64,000 bases of DNA from Terfezia claveryi (lineage: Eukaryota; Ascomycota; Pezizomycetes; Pezizales; Pezizaceae): positions 62,001 through 126,000 of the forward strand of contig WHUX01000132.1 in the NCBI GenBank assembly GCA_015179025.1, in the 5' to 3' direction. The notes under the pieces are model-generated. The model did no database searches and was not told the DNA's origin. It was given only the letters and a program-made list of their open reading frames with translations. The translations under genes were made by a program, and so were the position numbers. Position 1 is the stretch's first letter, and every line of letters begins with the position of its first letter. Below, piece by piece: positions 38,491 to 51,959 of this stretch.

Positions 38491-41400
38491 CAGTTCTCAG
38501 TCAGCGAAACAAAATTCATATGTATATGCATATACGTGTAGTCTCATGAGACTAATATACGTGCACGTAAAGAAACGAAAGTTATGAAACTCCGTATACT
38601 CTGAAGCGCGAATTCGCACTTTGTATTTCTAGGTGTATCTCTGCAGCATCTCGGGCTGTCTAGTCTAGTACTCTACGCACATGAGGCACTCCTTCTGAAG
38701 ATATGTATGCATGCTCAGGCCACGGCCGGACGTCGCTTTCGACAACACAGAATCCCTCTTATACGTATACGATTTCCCCTAGCTGCAATCTTGTTAAGTA
38801 TAATACTATATGTAGGCCAATATCACGTGAGTCCTTCCATATCGCCCCTCCTCCCCTCTTTTTTTTCCTTTTTTTTTTAAAAAAATATTCAGTCCTCCTA
38901 TGCCGGCCCACCCCTCTCCTCGATCGCAGTCCAACTCGCCAATTGTTTGGAAAGGTCGCACTAATGTTGTGTCGCTGCGTCTTCCATTGGCCCGTCCTGT
39001 CGATTGAAGACCGTTTCATATCGTTGCTTGAAGGCTAATTGAACATTCGCATTAGACTCCCGCCACCTGACACCTGTAGACAACCCACATCAAGATGTCT
39101 ACTGGCTTCTATCTCGTTAGCAACGTCAGGTGCTCGTTCTACGAGTATACGTAACATCCCCTATATCTTATGATTATTTTTTTTCTTTTCTTTTTTTTTA
39201 GATACTTGTTACTCTAATTCGGTCCCAGTAAGGGGACATGAAGAGCCACCCGGAAACCCAGGTGGATTCAGGACAAGGCAAGTTAATCTGCCAGGCCCGG
39301 CGCTGATTGATACATGCGTGACGGAAGATGATGAAATAAACAAACAAAGGCACGGACCCCCATGCTGTCATTAACCGCTGGTATAGCAGATGACCCCGAG
39401 AGGCCTGGCTGAGGCCCATGCTGGAAGGAAGTGACGATATGAAAGTGTAAAGGGGATGACATAGAAGTGTGGAAATGAGTACGTGTGTAAGGAAAATCGT
39501 GATGTGCTATCTTGTGATCATGATCATGCTCTCTTCCACAGAAGTGTGCCACTTGTGCATACGTATAAGGCTCGGGCCACAGCTTCACTATGAGTGTATG
39601 AGCGCTTAAGAGAGGAGGATTTCGACATGATCATCATTGGCTGGATCTATAACTATTTCTGACACCTGGCCAGTTCACTAGCAAATTCACAGCCCCAGTA
39701 CAGTGATGATGTCGACCCTAGGACCAAAGCAAAGGTCAGTATGCATATGAGCCCCATCTCGTAACCTTGTCACTCATACTTCTGGCTGCCAGTTATACCC
39801 TGCGTTTCCACGTGCACATGTTTGGGTGTCTGTGATGGGTGGAAGCAAGACATCCTCAAGAATTGACTCAAATATCTCAAAATGTCCTAGTATCCAAGAT
39901 TGGTTTTAGCATAGGTATAGGTGGACACTACAGAAGCGTCAGTTTGACCCCTAGCGTTCAGTGGCTTAGATTGAGGGGAGGGACCTCACGGAACTGACAA
40001 ACAAAAATGCCGCAATATCCTCTAACCAGGGTAAATCAGGAAACACAGCATCGGCCAATTGTTGGTAAGTAACCATACGCCGTGCTTCTCCCTGGTCAGT
40101 AGTCACTACTCGGTCGTCAACCCTCAATTTGGTTCCTGCTTACATTGTGGTATCCAGCATTCTCCTTTCGAGTGCGACCTCACGCACCACATTGTACAAA
40201 TATATTGGTCCTTTGGCGTTCCTCAGCATTCTCCTTCAGCGCTTCAGTTTGGCATTGCATTGGGTGTTCCTGATTCATTGTACTGTGCCAAAATTTTAGA
40301 GTTAAGCGGGATTTTCTTGCTCAGGTTCGATTCACTAGGCCGAGCCTCAAACGAGAATACCAGCAGCCCATTGAGTGGAAGGGCTCAAGAGTGCCGATTG
40401 GATTCTTAGGAACTCCACATCCAGATTTTAAGGATCAGCTACCCTCTCAAGGGAAGAGTACCTACTATCGATCGTAGGCCGACCTCAAACCTGATAGGCG
40501 CGTTCAGGGGTATGGAATGTGATAGGTGATAATCAAAAATGCCTGGTGTATGGTCACTTTCCACTTTGGCAAAATGAGGCTCAGGCCATCAGTCGAGATA
40601 GTCCGTAAACTTGCACGACCTCCATTTCTGCAGGCCTACTCACTGGTATACGCCAGTTGTATAACACTTCCTCTCAGGTGATATCCCTGGTCAAAATATT
40701 CGTATCATGTAGTTGCTTCCCAAGGTTTTAAGGCTGGTAGGCGGATTCCCATCTGGGTCAGCGAGATCATCTAGTTGCTGGCCAGTCGGCAAATGGAAAG
40801 CATCCAACTCACATATGATAGGACCCTAACCCCACAGCATGTGGTTTTTTCTGTGTTCTGCAGATTTAAGGTTTCTCGTCAAATTTGTACGAGCCCGTGT
40901 GCCAAGGTAACATTTGGAGGCCGGCCGGCCGCGTGTGCTCGCAGTTGTCAAGACTGCCTGCCCGGCCCTCATTAATTGCGACTTCTAGATCCAGCCAGTA
41001 AAGTCCTTAGAATAGAATTATTTATCTGCCAATGTCTCCTTGAATACGGGATGAACGGAAGCAAGCACATCCAATAGTAACCTTGTATCAAATGACCCAG
41101 GGTTACCCTATCAATCAGTGCAGGCCTCGTCTAAAATAGAGCTCCGAGCCAGAGGAGTGAGACTACTGTAGGTAGTTAGAGCAGCGTTGCACAATCAGAT
41201 TCTCGTTGTATATGAGTTCTTAATACCACATATCCAGCCCCGTTCACAGTCATGGTTAATGTAATCCGAATGTCGATACTTTCGAGTTTGCTTCCACAGT
41301 TGACCAACCGCAGGGGGTGGATTGTCTTAGAAGTTAGAGCAATTCGAGAGGTACCACTGCCCGTAGAGGTTTTCGAATTCTTGTAGCTAAGTATAAGGTT

Positions 41401-42070
41401 ATGAAAGCCAGCGTCTTAGCAGTACTTGACATATACCGTGGCATTACAGGCCTCGATCCAGACAAAGCAGAGAGGGCGCTCCTATGTTCGAATCACTGAA
41501 CAATGATTAGACTGTGGAAAACTGGCCTTGAATCTAGTTGGTTCTATTTTTAGACAGAAGATTGACAGAGATCCCCGTTCTTGCGTGCCCTTGATGATTA
41601 TCATATGATGTATATGGGGTGTAGTAGCCACTATATTTTATGGTAGGTGGGACGTTCTGCATACAGATTCATCACCGGCCATAGGGGATAGGAACGACGT
41701 ACCCAGTGGCTCGACCAATTTCAATTAATCTCAGCAAGGGTTTAACCACCAGCAGCCTATACAGGCTCTGTTCTGTAACTGCATTTACATCATGTAATTA
41801 GCAAGTCTATCATTGTCCTTACCAACCCCCACAGCAGGAATGCACGCTTTGTAGCTGTATTCGAAGTCTTAACCATTGGGTTGTCATAAGGTATGGCATA
41901 GTGCGTGAAAAGATCGTTGGAAAAAATGGTTCCAAGGCCTTAGGTCTTCAGCTATTGATGTGTGCAATTGGTTCCCTCGACCGTCGTAAATTAGTATTGT
42001 GCTGCACGTGCTTTTGGTACATGTAAATTAACGTTAGTTAACAACCAACGATGGTTGGTATCGCGACGTC

Positions 42071-42137
42071 CCAACCAGACTACGCGACACTGAACTGGGT
42101 AGTAACTCATTTGCAAGTAGACTCTTAGTCTGGTTGG
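42071..42137. repeat. 67-bp unit with perfect 12-bp terminal inverted repeats
   Basis: CCAACCAGACTA at 42071-42082 is matched by its exact reverse complement TAGTCTGGTTGG at 42126-42137. The same 12-mer or close variants recur singly elsewhere in the window, so this looks like a miniature element or a remnant bounded by a family's terminal repeat. No target duplication is clear. Confidence 0.6.
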
Positions 42138-45100
42138 CACGAGCTAGGTGATTTCGAGCCGCACTGACAAGTCGTGTACAGGCCAGTTTACTGGTGAAAA
42201 TCGAACGACTGGGGGTCTTGTTCAACGGTATTACGAGCATCTCCGTATCCAGGTTCAATTTTGGCGTTTCCGGGTCCTTGGTGGTGGGCGGCTGAACCTT
42301 GCCCTGCAGCATGCAATATTCAAACAATGCGATGCTTTCCAGATCTGCAGCTGCTGGAGTGAAGAAAATTCCTCACCGATTATTGCGCTTGCGAAATTCG
42401 AAATTCTCCAAACGAGGTGGCAAATCCGAGACCTCAGTGCCGAACCGGGGGTTTGGTGTCGTGACGCCGAAAAAAAGGAAAGGCAGATCGCCACCCAAAC
42501 TTAAATTGAAGAATGGCCAATCGCCTAATAGGTTTGGGACATCGAACGCTCCCTGCTAATATTACAACACCAGCTGAAGGTCCGTATGGAAAATATCACG
42601 AATTAATCGACCTTATGCCGGTTGATCTACTTGACTCTTCTCATGAGTGAATTTACGTCACTTTCGGGTTCCGGAAGCGTAGGTCGCTCGTATTTTAGGA
42701 GAACCTGGGTTAATTCGATAATCGGCTCAGCTGAGGTATGGTTCAAATACTGAACTGTTCCACCACACAGACTACAGATTAATACTGGTGTTTAATGATA
42801 TGTAAGGAGTAGCTAATGACACACAGAAAGCTCATCAAGGATTAACTATCAATAATGAAAGGGCAATACTCAGCTGGAATAGATAGGAGCTTAGAAATAC
42901 TCTATCAATCTAATCTAGCTGGGAATGGACAAGTGAGCTGAGTCCGTCAATGGAAAACATGTAAGGAGTATAGGTTATGATACTGGCAAGTCCTGACCAC
43001 TGGCTTATACGCCCAGTTAGAGCCTCAGCAAGGCAGTCAGGAAGTTGGTCTACAGGCTGCAGTCTAGAAAATTAGTCTTGGTAATCAAGCTTCTGCTAGA
43101 AATATACATGATATCGGAAATACGAGCTGATTTATGAAGCGCAGGTATCAGACTTACTGTCAATATGGAAACACTACCGAAAGCCTGACAAGATGTGGAT
43201 AGGGCCGACAGGTGTCCATGCTACGCTGCTGGGTGACTCGTTAAAATACGTATCGTATACAACATCGACATCTGAGGAGCTGCCTAGTACACTTTCTGAC
43301 TAAGTCCTGAGATGAAGTCGGACTAGATCGGTGCATAGTGTTGGGAGTTGTATCAAGGGAGGTGATGATATTCATTGCTGCAGGCTGGGGCATGCTACGA
43401 TCTAAGCTGGGCAATATCGTCACGAACTCAGCAAAATCGTGCGGCTCGCCGGGCTATAAGGGTACTGAGTTGCGTGTTGGCGCTGAAAGAACTTGTTTGC
43501 AGGAACTGATGTAGTATCGTGAGTTCTACAAATGTCTACGGTAAGTAACCAGACTGTATTCCCCCAACCAACTAGACAATTAGAGTGTACCTGTTAGTAG
43601 CCTGGTCGCTGTGTGAGACTGGACGTACTGCTCTCCTACTCAGCAGCTGTACGACCTCTTGGAGGGGTTCGCCCAGTAGCCCACTCGCAGGTCTAGGATA
43701 ACACCTGACTGCCAGTTGGTCACCAGCAAGCCAGTTTCTGAAACGGCCTGTCACCTTGGTATTGGTAATCCGCAAGGCTGCTTCGTAGATTTGGTCACAT
43801 CTCTTGAATGCCGAACTCGACTACGTCGACCACTTAACATCAAGAGTGCAGACTCGAAATTTCCGAACTACGAATCATACCACCAGAACACCAATATCCA
43901 ACGTCAATTGCCGTAGGTACGTAACTGGCCCAGGCCTGGGCAGACTCGGGGCAGAGTGCTTGGCCTTGACATAGCTGAAGGCCTGGGTTTTCCGTAACGA
44001 AATTGCTTCCTCGATTTCGCTCATGATGATCATTACAGAACCTGGCCTAACTGAGGTCTCCCTCCTGGCCTCTATAAGCACCAGGTACCGAATTTGCGCC
44101 GCCATCTTTCACCCTCCGACCGGATATTACATTAGAAGCACCGGGGACCACTAGATGCTGCTATGACGCAAGTACTAAACCCCCGCTGACAACTCCTTTA
44201 TAGCCCATAAGGTCTAGTCAAACGATTCCAATGGACTCAGAAACATCTCAGCTGAAAATTTTCGGACACTGCCCTGAATAGCACGGTGATTTGTAGCTGG
44301 CAAGATCATTGATCTTGCTTGCTGCACGAGGTGATGATTCTTGCAAGGGTGAGGTTCTGGCTTGACCTTGTTGTGATCTCAATTGCATATTCATATGCTG
44401 CACCGGTAGCATGCTACGGTATTGTCCAAAATTGTGAAGGGAACGTTACCTAGAGTGATCATGGTATTTGTTCTACGGTGCATTAACCCTTCTCAACATG
44501 CTTCTGATTAATATACCTAACTTGGAGTGGTGTTAGATCTTTTTAGCCAGCAATATCGTCCCCAGACCTAATCAATTGGGGCTTCAGATCGTTCCTAGCC
44601 TTTCCCTCGAAGGGCTCAGGAGAGTTGCATAGTCTAATGTTGACTCAATTAGCAATTTTGCGTGTCAAATTATTAATATTCGAGCTCCGTCATAGTACAG
44701 AGGAATATGACATTTGTACAATCTGCTTTTTTTATCTAGTGGTATTTACCTGGTTGTGCAATCAGACCAGGTATTCACCCCATGTTTCGCTTATGCCTAC
44801 CCACTCCGTGTGAGGTTGGATCTTGGGAGCTTGACACGCTATGTTACGCAAGAGTATTAATATCTTTAGGTCAACGACTTCTCGCCATGTCGGGGTCTCT
44901 AGTGGTCGGAGTTCAACCCACTTAACCATAAATCAAGTCATTCACCTATGTAGAAAGTGTTCCAGATCACACCACGACTACTTCAGAGTTGTCCATCCTA
45001 GTGATTAAGTCACTTCATCTAAAAGTGACATGCTTAGCTCATCGCGCTTTTGAAGTTTTTTTTTCTCCCAAGGGCTATACGGTTAAAACACCTTATTATA

Positions 45101-45998
45101 AGCAGCGAGGTACTCCCTAAGTACTCAAGAATTACCACATTTAGTTACCTGCTCACCTTGGTAAAGCCTCGTGGAAACTACATCAGAATTCATATTTAAG
45201 ATCTAGGATCAGGGACAGCTCGCCCCGGTCGTGGTGAAACTTGAGGCAAAATATCCTTGCCGGATAGAAAGTTATATATTCTGGACTCTGAACCGTTAGT
45301 ACTCCGGGGACGAGGGTCAGGGGGCAAACCCCCATAACAACGGACCTTCAACGCGCTAAAATACTTCTCCAAGTGCGGCTTCAGGAATTTCGTACTGATT
45401 TCACCACCAGAGGAAAGCTAGTGCATGAGAGCCAGTACCGTACTTTGCCAGTTGAGGTCTTTCTAGTTATGCAGCGTTCTCATACGTAGAAAATTTGCTT
45501 TTGTCCATGGGATTACCAGTACGTCCGTGCACCCATGCCAATTTTCTGTCTGATCGGAGAGTCAGAAAGTCACTTGACCTTCAGAATCCTTGCTGCATGG
45601 TTCGGCCGTTGACAAAGTCACCTGACGGACCTAACTTTCTGCCTGGTGACATAGAATGAGTGCATGCATTATTTACCAATAGAAAGCGGATTTTGGAGGC
45701 ATTCCCAACACTACACCTAGTATGGGTTTTCAGGAACCGTACCTACATTAGAGAGTAGATTTGCATCTCGACCATGATAGGACCAATGGTGACAGCTCGA
45801 ATATGTAAAGGGAGGATACAAAGATATCATATACCTACTTACATACCTACCGGATATGTGTGCGCTTGCCTACTTTTTGATAGAAGCATGGTCTTGTCCC
45901 CAACCAAAGTTGAGACCGCCGATCAACGGCACCACAGTTGAGTTACACTACCTCACGAACAGACCACTAGCAAGGAATGATTCTAGGTGGTAGTTCGC

Positions 45999-46067
45999 AG
46001 TGCAAGCAAGCTTCACTCGTTCCCTCGCTGAAATACGTAACGTTTTCTTGTTCATCTTGCTTGCACT
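45999..46067. repeat. 69-bp unit with 12-bp inverted repeats
   Basis: AGTGCAAGCAAG at 45999-46010 is the exact reverse complement of CTTGCTTGCACT at 46056-46067. There is no coding content; it could be a structured site or a miniature element remnant. Confidence 0.55.
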
Positions 46068-47753
46068 AGGCTCGAGACTGAATATTATCCCTTGGCTAAT
46101 GTTTCGCTCCGTAGTTAACTAGTGGTAGAAGAAAACGCGCCCTGCAGCGGGGCTTTCCCCCAAGCGCCTGTCGATTTTTCGGATGCCCAAGGATTCTGCA
46201 ACAGCCTAAGATCAACTTATGTGGGCTATACAGGGTATCATAACCTGGGGATCTCCCAACTCAACAGGTGGGATGTTCATGCCCAGAAATAACAACTTGC
46301 AATGGGAGGACCTATACCTCCGTCTGGTAAATCCAGCGGATTCCCACATCTGAGTCTATTGAATTCCCCCTTGGTCTTTCAGAATCTCGATTCAATACTG
46401 CTATACAATCGAGTTTCTTCCGCCTTCTCTCCAATCGGACTTTGATCATGCAGGCCATGAGGATCAGTCTCCAAGCGTTCGGAGCATCTGAATCACTCTT
46501 CTATCTACACTCATAGTACCACGGCCTAATTCTCGATACTGGCGGCCAACCTCCGCTGTCCCATTCGATTGGGGGGCAATTGAACGGCAGAAGGTAAGAC
46601 AATATATCACGGGGAGATACTGGGGGGATAGTGTAGGTGGGGTAGCAGAGTGAGGGGTGGCAGGAGGTTTATCCATTCCTGCGCGCCGTGTCCTCGAGCT
46701 CGTACCCAGAAGTGGTACACCCGGGAGTTGTGGTAGGTCTGTTTTAAGACACTACTGGATTGTCGCTAGATTGTCAATGTTTCGGTTCTTCTCCTCAACC
46801 AAGAACCTTGTGTTTCTCCGAACGAGTTACATGCACTGATCGCGGTCGTACTGCTCAGCGCTGGCTTCTCGTCGACCGGGGCCGGGGATCTAGCGACAGG
46901 CTAGAGCTTCAAGTTGCATACTGTGCATGGGAATCAACGTTAACATCAAAATTTGTTCTAACTTTGAATGTTTCTTGTTAGCTCCCGGCGATACCATCGT
47001 CTGGTATATATATCTACCACCTCTCCTGACCAATGAATCTATTGAACAAGCCGGAGATTCAATAGCCTAGAGATTACTTGAGGGTTGTTCAGTGCTTAGG
47101 TAGATACACATCAGTCTTTGTTACATCAACGATTCTTTGAAATCCCTCGTTGAGGTTCCTTTCTACTCAAGATACCCATTTGTCGCTGCCTCCTTTATTC
47201 TATACTATTCTCTAGCCGCACCTCAGGCTACATTCCAGAGCACCCAACCACAAAACAAGCTCCTCTCTCTTTCCACCCACATTCACCAGCACACTCACGC
47301 ACACGCACCATCAGGAACCACTCAAATTCTAGACCGGGCTCTACAAGGGTTTTCCCCAGACACATCCACAGGATAAACCCTCCCCTGTTACCTTACTAGA
47401 GTATTGGATCATCATCTTTTGCTGGTGCCGGCTGCGGAGCAGTCGGAGCAGTTTGTGAACTGTGCTTCTGAAGATTTTATTTGCTTCTAGCGCCTCATAT
47501 CTGCATTTATTATATTGCTACTCCTCGGAGTGACCGAGTCTCCAGCCTTTCCCCAGCCGCAGGTTTTAAAGTCAGACGATTGGAGTGTGAATACAATAAA
47601 CCAGACACTTGCAACACCTATTCTCCCCCGCTATCTAATTCTCACTCAGCCTCTTGCGTTTGGTACTTTTAACGTCAATCGGTTCCCATTTCATTCCCAA
47701 GCATCTGAGAACATCTTCTGGAAACTTCAATTCTTTGTTGACAATTCAACAAA

Positions 47754-49452
47754 ATGCCAGCCTCTGGTACAACGCAAACCCGAAGAAGTCATACCAAGTC
47801 TAGGAACGGATGCAACACTTGTAAGAAAAGGCACATCCGATGTGATGAGAGTTTCCCGCAGTGGTAAGATTGCCTATCCTATACTCGAACCTCTTTTCTT
47901 TCTTAATTATTACAGTGAGAATTACTAATCTCCGACTATAGTGGGAACTGCACCAAACATAACGTTCGATGCGATTACATGAACCAGCCTGATGCAGAAA
48001 CCTCCCAGAAAGTCCTTGGGACTCCTGATCTTAAGATGACTCCGCAAATCGAACGCGATATCCGGCAGTGGAGAGAAACGGGCGTGTCTCCATTCCCTAG
48101 TTTAGGAGTCACAGAACAACCCGCTTTGACTTTGGCCCAGTATTCAAACACTGATCTTCGCTTGATTTACCACATATCGTCCATCGCAGCTCAGATGCAA
48201 AATGCAGAAGCACAACAGCGCTCTGTCTGGGTTAGGCGTGTGCCACTGTATGTGCCGTTTCTCTTCATGAATCAAGCCAGAGATGATTCTAATTTTTCTG
48301 TTGAAGGTTCCTCAAACTTGCAACAAACTATGACTTTGTTATGCATGCACTTCTCGCTCTTTCAGCAAGCCACCTCAGCTGGCTGACAGCATGCCCGGCG
48401 ACATTACAGCTATCTTACCACCACCGGGGTTTTGCATTGAAAGGGCTTTCCGAGGCTATTGGAAGTTTTTCAAAGGAGAATGCTGATGCAATTCTAGCCG
48501 CCTCGATATTACTATCCTGGCAAGCTACAGATTGGTATGCTAGCTTTCTCCTGATTCTCTGACTAATCGGATCCGACTAACTAATTGTGTTAGTCAAGGA
48601 TGGCAAAAATTGATGGAAGGGACGGCCACTGTTGTTAAGTCAATGCAGTCATTTAAAGAAGAAATTGAATTCGGCGAGTATCTAGAGGAAAATAACCTTT
48701 TCCACGAGGCGTCAGGGCCGATACAGCTCAGTCCGGTGGAAACGGCGAGATTGCTTAATCATATATTCAACTCCCTCCAGATTCTAGAGCGTTTTGTCCA
48801 AGGGCGAGAAGAAGAGTCTAGGGGTCTAAACGACTTGATATTTTTCGTGAGGAACCTAGCAGATAATATCCTGCTTCTTCAATCTGCATCCGAGCAGTTC
48901 GAGCGTCTCCACCCTCTTCGCAGTTGGCTGTGCTTTCTCCCTATATCATTCCTGAAAAGGGCAAGGGAAGACGAGGATGTCCTAATCCTGTTAGCGCACT
49001 TTTATGCTGTGGCTTTGGCCGTTGAGCCACTTTTCCCTGCTGTAGGAGCAGCGTGGTTCGGATCCTTAGCTGTCGGCCCCATTCTGGAAATCCACAAAAA
49101 TCTCGTGAAACAACATCAAAGCATGACACCATTAGAGGAGCAGCGTAGGTGGCCTATAAATCTGATGGAATTTCCTCTTGAGGTTGTCCGTGACTTTCGG
49201 ATACGCATGGGCTGGTGGCGTGCAGATGAGGTTGCGACTGAGGCCTATGCCGCGCAGGAGATGCAGTTCCCGTCTAGCCCGAGCGTAAGTGGATCCTCGG
49301 AAGGAACAGTTGGCGGTCCAGTAACCCATGTCGGGGATGGTGGCGTGGTATTTGATATCACCAAATTCTCGGATATACAGGTCAGGCCATTGAGCAACGA
49401 GGACTTTTATAGACCAGGGCTATGGCGGGGTTGGTCTACGGCTTCTGATTGA
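47754..49452 (+). CDS. Zn(II)2Cys6 transcription factor (sterol-uptake-control/Upc2-like architecture)
   Basis: Fungal-specific DNA-binding regulator. Exons: 47754-47863, 47942-48247, 48307-48534 and 48594-49452, giving 500 residues, with GTAAGA, GTATGT and GTATGC donors and TAG or AAG acceptors. The N-terminus is basic, then the six zinc-binding cysteines fall at 20, 23, 30, 37, 40 and 47 (CNTC ... CGNC ... C). The fourth Cys codon is assembled across the first splice site, which confirms the intron. After about 90 variable residues comes the helical middle region found in Upc2-like regulators (LATNYDFVMHALLALSASHL, then LLSWQATD), and a C-terminal domain with alternating helices. Lengths match the family. 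The exact family member and targets cannot be assigned: sterol uptake control is known for the named relatives, not shown here. It sits at the edge of a repeat cluster, with the solo LTR about 4.3 kb downstream. Confidence 0.9.
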
Positions 49453-49702
49453 TAGGGTACAACGTTGAGGCGTATAAGTTTGGGGTGGGGTGCAGAAATG
49501 TTGGTATTAATGGAATGATGGGAATGGGTTGTCGGAAGTAGGCTCATTTGGGTTAATGAATGGGATATATATGGAACATTCTCACATATATGCTTAGGGT
49601 TCCTTTGTCGAGGTCTGTTTGTTCGTTTGGAAACATCTTAATAATCCTCAATGTTTTAATTGCTATCATTACCCTTTCTATCTTTCTACCTTTAGTTTGA
49701 AC

Positions 49703-50402
49703 AATTCAAATGTGTATATTTAAAGAAATGGAATTCAACATTCATATACAAAAAGGCATTCAAAATTGTAAGCTAGTACATTTACGGCAGTATCTTCTTC
49801 CGCATTTGGTGTTAACTAGAACGAGCTAACTTGACAGACATCGCTGGTAAGCTAATGAATTTCCACTTGAGACAAGTAAGCAAACAAATACGCACATAAA
49901 AACGGCTAGAGACGTAAATAACCAGAGATCAATTGTTTGATGCGTTGGGTATTTGTAGCCTTCAACAGTCGTTCGGTTTAGTCGATTATCTGAAGCTGGT
50001 TTCAGCTGTGGAGAGGCGATCAGGGAGCCTGAGAGGATTCGGTACGGCCACGTTACCCCTCAAACCCACAGCTCGATTTGTGATCATTCGGTCCTCGTAT
50101 ACAAGTAAAGCCAATTACCACAGCTAAAGCCCTAAACAGGCGATAAGCCGCTCTATGTACAGCTCTACATACAATTTTATCGATATATATATATATATGT
50201 ATGGCTGGTGGCAAAGGCGACGGCAATTAGGTATCGTTTTGAATCGCAAGAATCTGGGAGGCCATGGCCCTGGGATTTGACTAATAATTTTCCGCGGTAC
50301 GAAACCACGATTCCTTTCCTGCGCGATTACCGAACCAACACAAAAGGTGCATGCATGGTCGGTGGATCGCCACTGGGCTCTGGCTCACGTTCGAAGTACC
50401 GG
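49703..50402. repeat. Dispersed repeat, copy A (inverted partner at 57108-58724)
   Basis: About 700 bp beginning near AATTCAAATGTG and ending near CACGTTCGAAGTA. It matches, in reverse complement and at high identity, the two halves of 57108-58724. A TA microsatellite sits at about 50181-50198, exactly where the partner copy is interrupted. Outside these limits the flanks diverge at once. It has no intact gene and no clear TG...CA LTR ends, so the element class is unknown. Confidence 0.8.
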
Positions 50403-51360
50403 TACAGCCTTGCTTAACAATCCTATTGTTGACAAACCCCTGTGGCGGGTGGCGTGCAGCCTTGTTTTACTTTTTAGCGCGGACGCATGCAGGGTCTAGA
50501 TGAGATTGCCACCAACGGGAGGTACATACGGTACAGTAACTTATCTGTAAAGTGATCGGTGCAAGCTGCAGCATGCATGCGGGAGCCTGCGGATTTTTCT
50601 ATATTTCAGGTGGTATTGGGCTTATTGTGCGTAGAGTAGGTCATAGGTCAGAATACGTTGGATTGGAAATTGAAAACCCGCAATGGGAATGTACTATGGG
50701 GAAATTTTCATTCGGGATTTATAATTAAACCTAGGTATAGAAGTAGCTATAGCCTCGTATGTACGCATGCATAAGTAGCTGCAAATCATAACCAAGTAAT
50801 ATTACTGGTTTTTTTGTCTAGCAGAGTCTGGTCATGAGAATATGGGTGGATAGGGGAGGAGATCAGATAGATACAAGATCAGATAATGAGTTCAGGGTAA
50901 CATTGTACTAATGAACGCTACTAGACAATAGTCATTCAATACCATTTATATAATCTATATTCGTTTAAGACGGATATTTGTGTATACTACCGTAGTTCTA
51001 TTGAGGTAAGACCTCAGAAGGGTAATAAGATTACTAAGTAGGATATTCCATAAGGAATAGTAATTAACTGGTGTAATCTATCTTCTGTATATTTATACTA
51101 ATAAAATAATCTGAATGCTTGCTGGTTCTCTGATGGATATTATATTATCTGCACCATCAAATTTGTCTTTTTGACGTTGCCAGCATTGCCAACGCTCAGC
51201 TGTGCAGATCCGTCTTATGTACTACATCGTGCACACATTCTCACATTTTCTTATAAGCTGGCTAGTCGTCATTCCCAACACCATATTTGCTCTTAATCTG
51301 TTCATAACAAGTTCTCTCTATACACGCTCGCATTCTGTACACACGATTGCACTCTGAGAG

Positions 51361-51420
51361 CTACACACGATTGTATTCTGAGAGCTACACACGATTGTAT
51401 TCTGAGAGCTACACACGATC
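51361..51420. repeat. 24-bp tandem repeat, about 2.5 copies
   Basis: The unit beginning CTACACACGATTGTATTC recurs at 51361, 51385 and 51409, with a diverged upstream copy near 51339. It is non-coding minisatellite DNA. Confidence 0.85.
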
Positions 51421-51959
51421 GCACTTCCCAAGTCCGATACATGCTTGCTGACCACATATTAAAATTCATCGATATTCTTGACCCTTTAGCTGCGTACCAC
51501 TAATACTACCGTCTACCAGAACTACTACAATCCTGGCGGACCACTACAATCACCATACAATCCTTGTGGGCAACTACTCTTCATAATCTAGTCTATCACC
51601 AACAGAATGTCCATTACAAATCGCATGTTCATGTTTACCGCATCCAGCTATTTCCTCCACCGTACTAGGTAGTCCTAATGCCTGGAGGAGCTCAAATCCA
51701 ACGCTACAGGGATTATTCCAATACCAGCTATTAGCTGATTGTTAGACAGTGGAGGCTGGTTTAAGACAGCAGGAACGGCTTCTAAGACAGCAGAAACGAC
51801 TTCCAAGAGCACGGCAACTGGATCCGACATTAGGGGGCTGGCGGGTCCCTATTTCTGAAGTGTGGCTGCCTGGGACTTAGAGATTTTTTCTTGTAATTTC
51901 TTTATAAGGCGCGCAGTATACGTACTGATTTCTCTACCCTTATGTTGTCACGATGATAT

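Larger units (their letters stand above)
38357..47753. other. 9.4 kb without a supported gene
   Basis: Apart from the prefoldin promoter at the left edge, no gene could be built. Short open frames occur at background frequency. Visible structure is small: a 67-bp inverted-repeat unit at 42071-42137, a 69-bp one at 45999-46067, and partial copies of the CAACCAGACTA motif at 43547 and 44755. The absence of conserved coding sequence and the scattered terminal motifs suggest decayed mobile DNA (inference). The last few hundred bases would contain the promoter of the Zn2Cys6 gene. Confidence 0.5.

Noticed and set aside
40310..40350. GGTTCGATTC T-loop-like motif
   Set aside because: The flanking bases cannot form a T-stem.
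51361..51420. Tandem repeats as a CRISPR array
   Set aside because: Units are contiguous without spacers and the genome is eukaryotic.
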